A DNA stretch of 28,112 bases, from NCBI GenBank assembly GCA_041666155.1, contig JBAYHM010000016.1, positions 1 through 28,112 on the forward strand. The letters run 5' to 3'. The notes under the pieces were generated by a model. The model did no database searches and was not told the origin of the DNA. It saw only the letters and a program-made list of their open reading frames with translations. Below, piece by piece: positions 24,463 to 28,112 of this stretch. How positions within the stretch are numbered: position 1 is the stretch's first letter; the number at the start of each line of letters is the position of its first letter. This stretch comes from SZUA-426 sp041666155. Its GTDB lineage: Bacteria; Spirochaetota; Spirochaetia; Treponematales; Breznakiellaceae. The position numbers and the translations under genes are program-made.

Positions 24463-25686
24463 TCAGTCGTTCGTCTTCGACGATGGGGACGTCCATTCCT
24501 TTATGGTCGCTGATCGCAACGGGAAATGCAGGACGGCGCGCGCGCCCGGCGATCCCGCCGGGCTCATTTCCAGCCGGCCGTGAATTTGATCAAGCAGGCT
24601 TTCCACGATGGTAAGGCCGATGCCGCCTTCGCTCTGTTTTTCTCCGATTTTTAATGGAAAGCCGGGACCATCGTCTTTGATTTCGATGAATCCTTCCTGC
24701 TCCCGGGTTCCGATGGTAATGTCCAGTCGGCCGCCGTCGCGCTTCAAGAACGCGTGTTTCGCGGCGTTCATGACCAGTTCCGAAACGATCAATCCGCAAG
24801 GGATCGCTTCGTTAACTTCCAGTCGTATCGGTCCTTCTTCCTTGAATTCTCGTTTGACGGTCGGACAAAACGCGCTCATAACGGCGTTCGCTATCCGTAT
24901 AACGTATTCGGCAACATTGATTTCGGCGAAATCGCCGGATCGGTAGATTTCCTCATGGACCATAGCCATCGCGTGGACTCTAGCCTGACTTTCCTGGAGG
25001 ATTTGCCGCGTTTCCTCTCCGACCGGCCCCGACGCCTTGAGGTATAGAAAACTGAGTACGATCTGCAGATTGTTTTTTACCCGGTGATGCACTTCCCTGA
25101 GCAGTACTTCCTTCTCTCGGAGCGATTCTTCCAACGCGCGCGTACGGACGACTACTTTTTCCTGCATATTGGCGTAAAGGTCCGCGTTTCGCAGAATAAG
25201 GGCGAATACGGAGGAAAGCCTTTGTATCGTCTCCAATGCCTTTTCCACGGTCCCCCGATCCAATAAATCGAGCAGCAGGATGGCGCCGACCCGTTCCTTG
25301 CCGTAAACCAAGGGAATAATCATAGACAGGGAGATGCCTTTCTCCGCAAGGATGTCCGCTTCTTCGCTAGTGTCGTTTTTTTCAATGACGCGGGGTTCAT
25401 TGCGGTAATGGGACAATTCAAGCAGCCGCTCCAGTCCCCCGTCGTCTGCCAAAGGTCTGCGCCGTTCCGGGTAGACGGAGGCAAGCCGGTGTTTGTCGGG
25501 ATGCGTTTCGGTACGGCAGAGAAACACCAAAACCGTTTTCGCGCCGACTAACGCGCGCAATTCTTCGGCCATGAAATCACTTGAACGACCGGGATCGTCC
25601 GATAAAGACAAGAGCCGCTCAACTAGGTCGGACAAAAGCATGTCGAACGCTTTTCGATCCTGTTCGCTCGTTTTTTTATTTGACAT
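24463..25686 (-). CDS. cytoplasmic GAF-domain histidine kinase (HisKA_2 type)
   Basis: The 407-residue product has no membrane segment. A GAF-like sensory region covers about 15-165, including LVGAKTVLVFLCRTET and ISLSMIIPLVYGKERVGAILLLDL. A coiled linker (165-195) leads to the HisKA_2 phosphorylation motif LLREVHHRVKNNLQIV with H200. The ATPase domain has GLIVSELVMNAAKHAF, KDDGPGFP and GGIGLTIVESL. HisKA_2/HWE-related kinases often signal to atypical receivers or general-stress anti-sigma systems; no receiver lies beside it. Its start overlaps the DUF1638-like gene by 11 nt, so it is translationally coupled to the corrinoid gene set and may sense a metabolite or redox state of that pathway (inference). 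Confidence 0.92.
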   Translation of the reverse strand: MSNKKTSEQDRKAFDMLLSDLVERLLSLSDDPGRSSDFMAEELRALVGAKTVLVFLCRTETHPDKHRLASVYPERRRPLADDGGLERLLELSHYRNEPRVIEKNDTSEEADILAEKGISLSMIIPLVYGKERVGAILLLDLLDRGTVEKALETIQRLSSVFALILRNADLYANMQEKVVVRTRALEESLREKEVLLREVHHRVKNNLQIVLSFLYLKASGPVGEETRQILQESQARVHAMAMVHEEIYRSGDFAEINVAEYVIRIANAVMSAFCPTVKREFKEEGPIRLEVNEAIPCGLIVSELVMNAAKHAFLKRDGGRLDITIGTREQEGFIEIKDDGPGFPLKIGEKQSEGGIGLTIVESLLDQIHGRLEMSPAGSPGARAVLHFPLRSATIKEWTSPSSKTND

Positions 25687-26260
25687 CGTTCAGCTCGGTC
25701 AGCGCGGCCCGCAGCGCCGTTTCCAATCTGTCGGATCTGGATTTTTCTATTCGGAATTGGAGTCCGAGGTAGTTCGAGGCTGCCGCAAGCGTTGCTTGCG
25801 GCACACTCTCACCGCCGGTATCCAAGTACACGAGTTCAGTGGCGCTATCCCTCATGAAGTCGCGCGCCAAGTCGGTTTTCCCCAAGCCGAGTTCTTTCTT
25901 GAACACTTCTTCCCAGCGATCGATCCACTCGGGCATCATGAAGAAACTTCCACGGTGACGTAGGGTCTTGTAGCGTTCGGATCCGAGGTGTATTTCGATG
26001 CAGTTGATGCCTGAAACCCTGACGGTTCCCGGGTGGGCGGCAAATTCGCGCATGTGGGGCGAACAGTCGCCGAAGAGAAGAATCGCGCGTCGCGGCGGCT
26101 GAGGCAGCCATTCCCTTATCGCTTCATCGAGATCTGCGGGGCGCATGTGCAGCATTGAGTCCAGAAAATGAGCTTCCAAACGCTCTCTGAGATCCGTGGG
26201 GAGCCGTTCATATTCTTTTTGGAAAACGCCGCAAGCGATCAGTAAAACTTTTTCACCCAT
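25676..26260 (-). CDS. DUF1638-like protein
   Basis: The 194-residue product resembles the DUF1638 family: an opening KVLLIACGVFQKE, then ILLFGDCSPHMREF near 79-92, GINCIEIHLGSERYKTL near 104-120 and the aromatic SFFMMPEWIDRWEEVF. Cysteines C10, C86 and C107 sit where the family tends to have them. DUF1638 genes recur beside corrinoid-protein and methylcobamide methyltransferase genes in methanogens and anaerobic bacteria, but the function is not known to me. It overlaps the UroD-like gene by 8 nt at its start and the kinase gene by 11 nt at its end. No signal peptide or membrane segment is present. Confidence 0.78.
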   Translation of the reverse strand: MGEKVLLIACGVFQKEYERLPTDLRERLEAHFLDSMLHMRPADLDEAIREWLPQPPRRAILLFGDCSPHMREFAAHPGTVRVSGINCIEIHLGSERYKTLRHRGSFFMMPEWIDRWEEVFKKELGLGKTDLARDFMRDSATELVYLDTGGESVPQATLAAASNYLGLQFRIEKSRSDRLETALRAALTELNDVK

Positions 26261-27272
26261 CGATCGGTTCCTCGTTTCGAGCGGCGCGGAGGAGCGCGTC
26301 GATAATTTCCGGATCCGTGTCGACGGGAATATCCGCGGCGCCCGTCGCGATCATGAACGCCGGATCATCGGCTCTTTCCCGCAAAAAACGCCGAACCGTC
26401 GCGGCGACGGACTCGGGAGATCGGTTCCGCAGCGTCGGACCAGCGGGGCCGGCGATCAACAGCGGCCCCGGCCCTAGCGTGTTTCTCGCCGTCGTGGAAT
26501 CGTCTTTCTCGTCCAGTAGAAAGCCCGCGACGTTCGGAAGGTCTTTGAACATGCCGATCCTTTCGGCCAAGGGAATCGCGCCATGGTGGAATACGATAGG
26601 TCCGCTTGCTCTCGCGAACGCCCTGCGGAGCGCGGGAAGCGCCAGTTTCTCAATGAGCGCATCGGTGAGGATCGCCGGATTCGCGAACATAATCGGGACC
26701 GCGATAAAGGTTGCCCCCGCCTTGAAATAAGCCGAGGCGAGCGCTACGAAGTGTTCTTCGGAAAAAGAGAGGAAATCCGAGGCCGCCGCGGGATCGAACA
26801 AGAGGATTTCCAGCCAGGCGTCCACTCCTAAAAGCAAGGCGGGAAGATCGGCAGGCGATGTCAGGACGGCGGCGACCGGTTTCTCTCCGCGGCAGAATTC
26901 GGCGGTCAACCGGACGCTTTCGACCAAATAGGAAAGATCCGCGTCGTTTTCCGGAGCGATTATTGAAGGCAGGGCGCCCGCGGATAGGCGCAAGTGTTTT
27001 CGAACATTCGGCGGTGCGGTCTCGGTCCATTTCAGTTCCGCCCCGTACGCCGCGGCTTCGTACGCTAAAACGAAGGGTCCGAAGAGCGCGTCCGGATCGA
27101 AGCGCCGTACAACGGCCTGTTGTCCTTCGGTGTACGCCGCCGCGTCCCGGTAGTAGCGTTCAAGCGGGATGCCGGCAAGGCGGCTTCCGTACAGCGCCAG
27201 CAGCGGAGCGACCGCTCGTCGATCGGCAAATTTCCCCGACAAAGCGGCTCCGATTCGTTCCAGGGAGGTCAT
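26253..27272 (-). CDS. UroD-superfamily protein, methyltransferase-like but lacking zinc cysteines
   Basis: The 339-residue product has the uroporphyrinogen decarboxylase/MtaA fold: an N-terminal MTSLERIGAALSGKFADR, FDPDALFGPFVLAYEAAAYG (about 58-77), GPIVFHHGAIPLAERIGMF (224-242), and a C-terminal MIATGAADIPVDTDPEIIDALL (307-328, read in two parts). MtaA/MtbA-type methylcobamide:coenzyme M methyltransferases bind zinc through His-x-Cys and a later Cys in a GC-rich motif. Here the first region is HHG and the second is GAAD, and the whole protein has only one cysteine (C127). It therefore probably lacks that zinc site. It overlaps the corrinoid gene by 4 nt and the DUF1638-like gene by 8 nt. 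Classical HemE is unlikely given this context and the divergent sequence. Confidence 0.82.
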   Translation of the reverse strand: MTSLERIGAALSGKFADRRAVAPLLALYGSRLAGIPLERYYRDAAAYTEGQQAVVRRFDPDALFGPFVLAYEAAAYGAELKWTETAPPNVRKHLRLSAGALPSIIAPENDADLSYLVESVRLTAEFCRGEKPVAAVLTSPADLPALLLGVDAWLEILLFDPAAASDFLSFSEEHFVALASAYFKAGATFIAVPIMFANPAILTDALIEKLALPALRRAFARASGPIVFHHGAIPLAERIGMFKDLPNVAGFLLDEKDDSTTARNTLGPGPLLIAGPAGPTLRNRSPESVAATVRRFLRERADDPAFMIATGAADIPVDTDPEIIDALLRAARNEEPIDG

Positions 27273-27937
27273 TCTCCTCCTCCCGCCTGGGTATCGAGCG
27301 AGTCAAAGAGTGCGGGCGCGTCCATCGCGGTTGTCGCCGTACCGTCCCCGCCGACTTCGGCGACGAGTTCCGGCCGCATCACGAAAACGGCGCCGCCGAC
27401 GGCCAGCTTGATGCGGTCGCGTAAGCCCCGTTTATCCAATTCTTCCCGGATTTTGGTTATATTAAGAGCGTTTGTCAGCATCATCGCCGATACGCCGATG
27501 ACGCGGGCGCCGACTCTTTCGGCGGTATCGACGAACAGCTCCGGAAGCACGTCGTTGCCGAGATCCTCTACGTGCCAGCCTTCGACGCGCAGAAAGGCGG
27601 AAACCATTTTCCGACCGAGCGCGTGATAATCGTCTTCGGCGTTGCCGAGTACGATCGTGCCGCGTTGCGGCCGGATCGTTTGGTCATTGGTCGCGTCGAA
27701 TTTTCCCAGCAAGTCTTCGGCGATTTTGCCTGCGACATAGCCCTGCGCCAAAGAAATCTTGTCTTTTGCGAAACGCTCTCCGATGCGGCGCAGCGTCGGC
27801 TCAAGCGCGTCGGCGATGACGGGATTAAAACCGTATTCCCGTACGGCTTGGTCAAGGAGACGAGCGGCTCCGGCCCGATCAGCATCAAGCACGCAGTTAT
27901 ATAAGAGGGAACGAAGGTCAAAAAGGCTTTGAGCCAT
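27269..27937 (-). CDS. corrinoid (B12-binding) protein, methyltransferase-associated
   Basis: The 222-residue product starts at ATG 27937, with GGAGG 5 nt upstream; an upstream in-frame ATG at 27982 lacks a good site. A helical B12-binding-2 cap domain covers about 5-85 and a Rossmann-like B12-binding domain 93-215. The cobalt-ligand motif is DYHALG (D103-x-H105-x-x-G108, matching DxHxxG), followed by VIGVSAMMLTN (147-157) and AVGGAVF (179-185). Such proteins carry a methyl group on cobalt between a substrate-specific methyltransferase and an acceptor methyltransferase. The stop overlaps the UroD-like start by 4 nt (ATGA). The substrate methyltransferase (MttB, MtaB or similar) is not in the window, unless it lies to the right. 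Confidence 0.92.
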   Translation of the reverse strand: MAQSLFDLRSLLYNCVLDADRAGAARLLDQAVREYGFNPVIADALEPTLRRIGERFAKDKISLAQGYVAGKIAEDLLGKFDATNDQTIRPQRGTIVLGNAEDDYHALGRKMVSAFLRVEGWHVEDLGNDVLPELFVDTAERVGARVIGVSAMMLTNALNITKIREELDKRGLRDRIKLAVGGAVFVMRPELVAEVGGDGTATTAMDAPALFDSLDTQAGGGE

Positions 27938-27995
27938 GACCGCCTCCGCTTCCAGTATCGCGTGGAGCGGCCCGTGGGTCAAACCGGAACAGACG

Positions 27996-28112
27996 TTATG
28001 CGCTCAAAAAGGCGTCGACCTTGGCGAGCAGCGCGTCGAAGGAGTCTACACAGCCGATATCCCCGCATTGGTTCTTGATGGTTTCCGGGGCGCGGAAAAG
28101 GCTGCCTGAGTC
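27996..28112 (-). CDS. C-terminal fragment of an unidentified protein, cut by the window
   Basis: On the minus strand an open frame enters from the right edge and ends at TAA 27996-27998, giving 38 residues (ends AKVDAFLSA). It contains GSLFRAPETIKNQCGDIG and a pair of cysteines (C16 and C21 of the fragment). The stop is 58 nt upstream of the corrinoid gene start and on the same strand, so it is probably the preceding gene of the same operon, perhaps the partner methyltransferase, although the fragment is too short to identify. Confidence 0.6.
   Translation of the reverse strand, partial: DSGSLFRAPETIKNQCGDIGCVDSFDALLAKVDAFLSA

Noticed and set aside
27938..27995. Possible cobalamin riboswitch before the corrinoid gene
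   Set aside because: The gap is only 58 nt, too short for a cobalamin riboswitch, and no B12-box-like sequence was seen.

Overview
The window is 28.1 kb of bacterial chromosome with moderately high GC (roughly mid-50s percent by eye) and densely packed genes. I see no rRNA, tRNA, CRISPR array, insertion sequence or phage gene. The content fits a motile or surface-sensing anaerobe with corrinoid chemistry: a CCG-domain iron-sulfur oxidoreductase, DsrE/TusA sulfur carriers, a C_GCAxxG_C_C redox protein, a corrinoid protein and much two-component and chemosensory signalling. The overall flavour suggests a spirochaete or a deltaproteobacterium-like anaerobe. That placement is a guess; no phylogenetic marker is present.

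Layout. (1) 2-2976, plus strand: a GlcD-type FAD oxidase cut by the left edge, a TetR regulator and an aldose-1-epimerase-like protein, closely spaced. (2) 3054-5940, plus strand: DsrE2-like protein, TusA, NarI/DsrM-like cytochrome b and HdrD/DsrK-like Fe-S protein, a compact module linking sulfur carriers to membrane electron transfer, preceded by a possible operator. (3) 5948-8171, minus strand: a FIST-domain sensor followed directly by a soluble histidine kinase. (4) 8432-20331, plus strand and divergent from (3): CheW, CheR-TPR, CheW, MCP, CheA-REC, CheB, a 1141-residue hybrid kinase and a REC-HD-GYP protein. The gene types match the Pseudomonas Wsp surface-sensing system, but the output is an HD-GYP domain (predicted c-di-GMP degradation) where Wsp has a GGDEF domain (synthesis). 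(5) 20382-24378: MFS transporter (minus, TTG start), C_GCAxxG_C_C protein (minus), exported dienelactone-hydrolase-like protein (plus) and aldo/keto reductase (plus). (6) 24463-28112, minus strand: the end of an unidentified gene, then a corrinoid-binding protein, a UroD-like protein, a DUF1638-like protein and a GAF/HisKA_2 kinase; the last four overlap end to start.

How the genes may work together. Region 4 would sense a signal through the MCP, phosphorylate the REC domain of CheA and the REC-HD-GYP protein, and adapt through CheR and CheB; the hybrid kinase may feed the same output. Region 2 would pass sulfane sulfur from TusA and DsrE2 to a quinone-linked DsrMK-like pair. Region 6 couples a corrinoid methyl-transfer-like module to a sensor kinase, which is unusual, and its UroD-like member lacks the cysteines expected of zinc-dependent methylcobamide:thiol methyltransferases.

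The best candidates for something undescribed are the Wsp-like array with a reversed-sign output, the DsrE2-TusA-DsrMK-like module without visible Dsr or sHdr partners, and the corrinoid/UroD-like/DUF1638/kinase operon.
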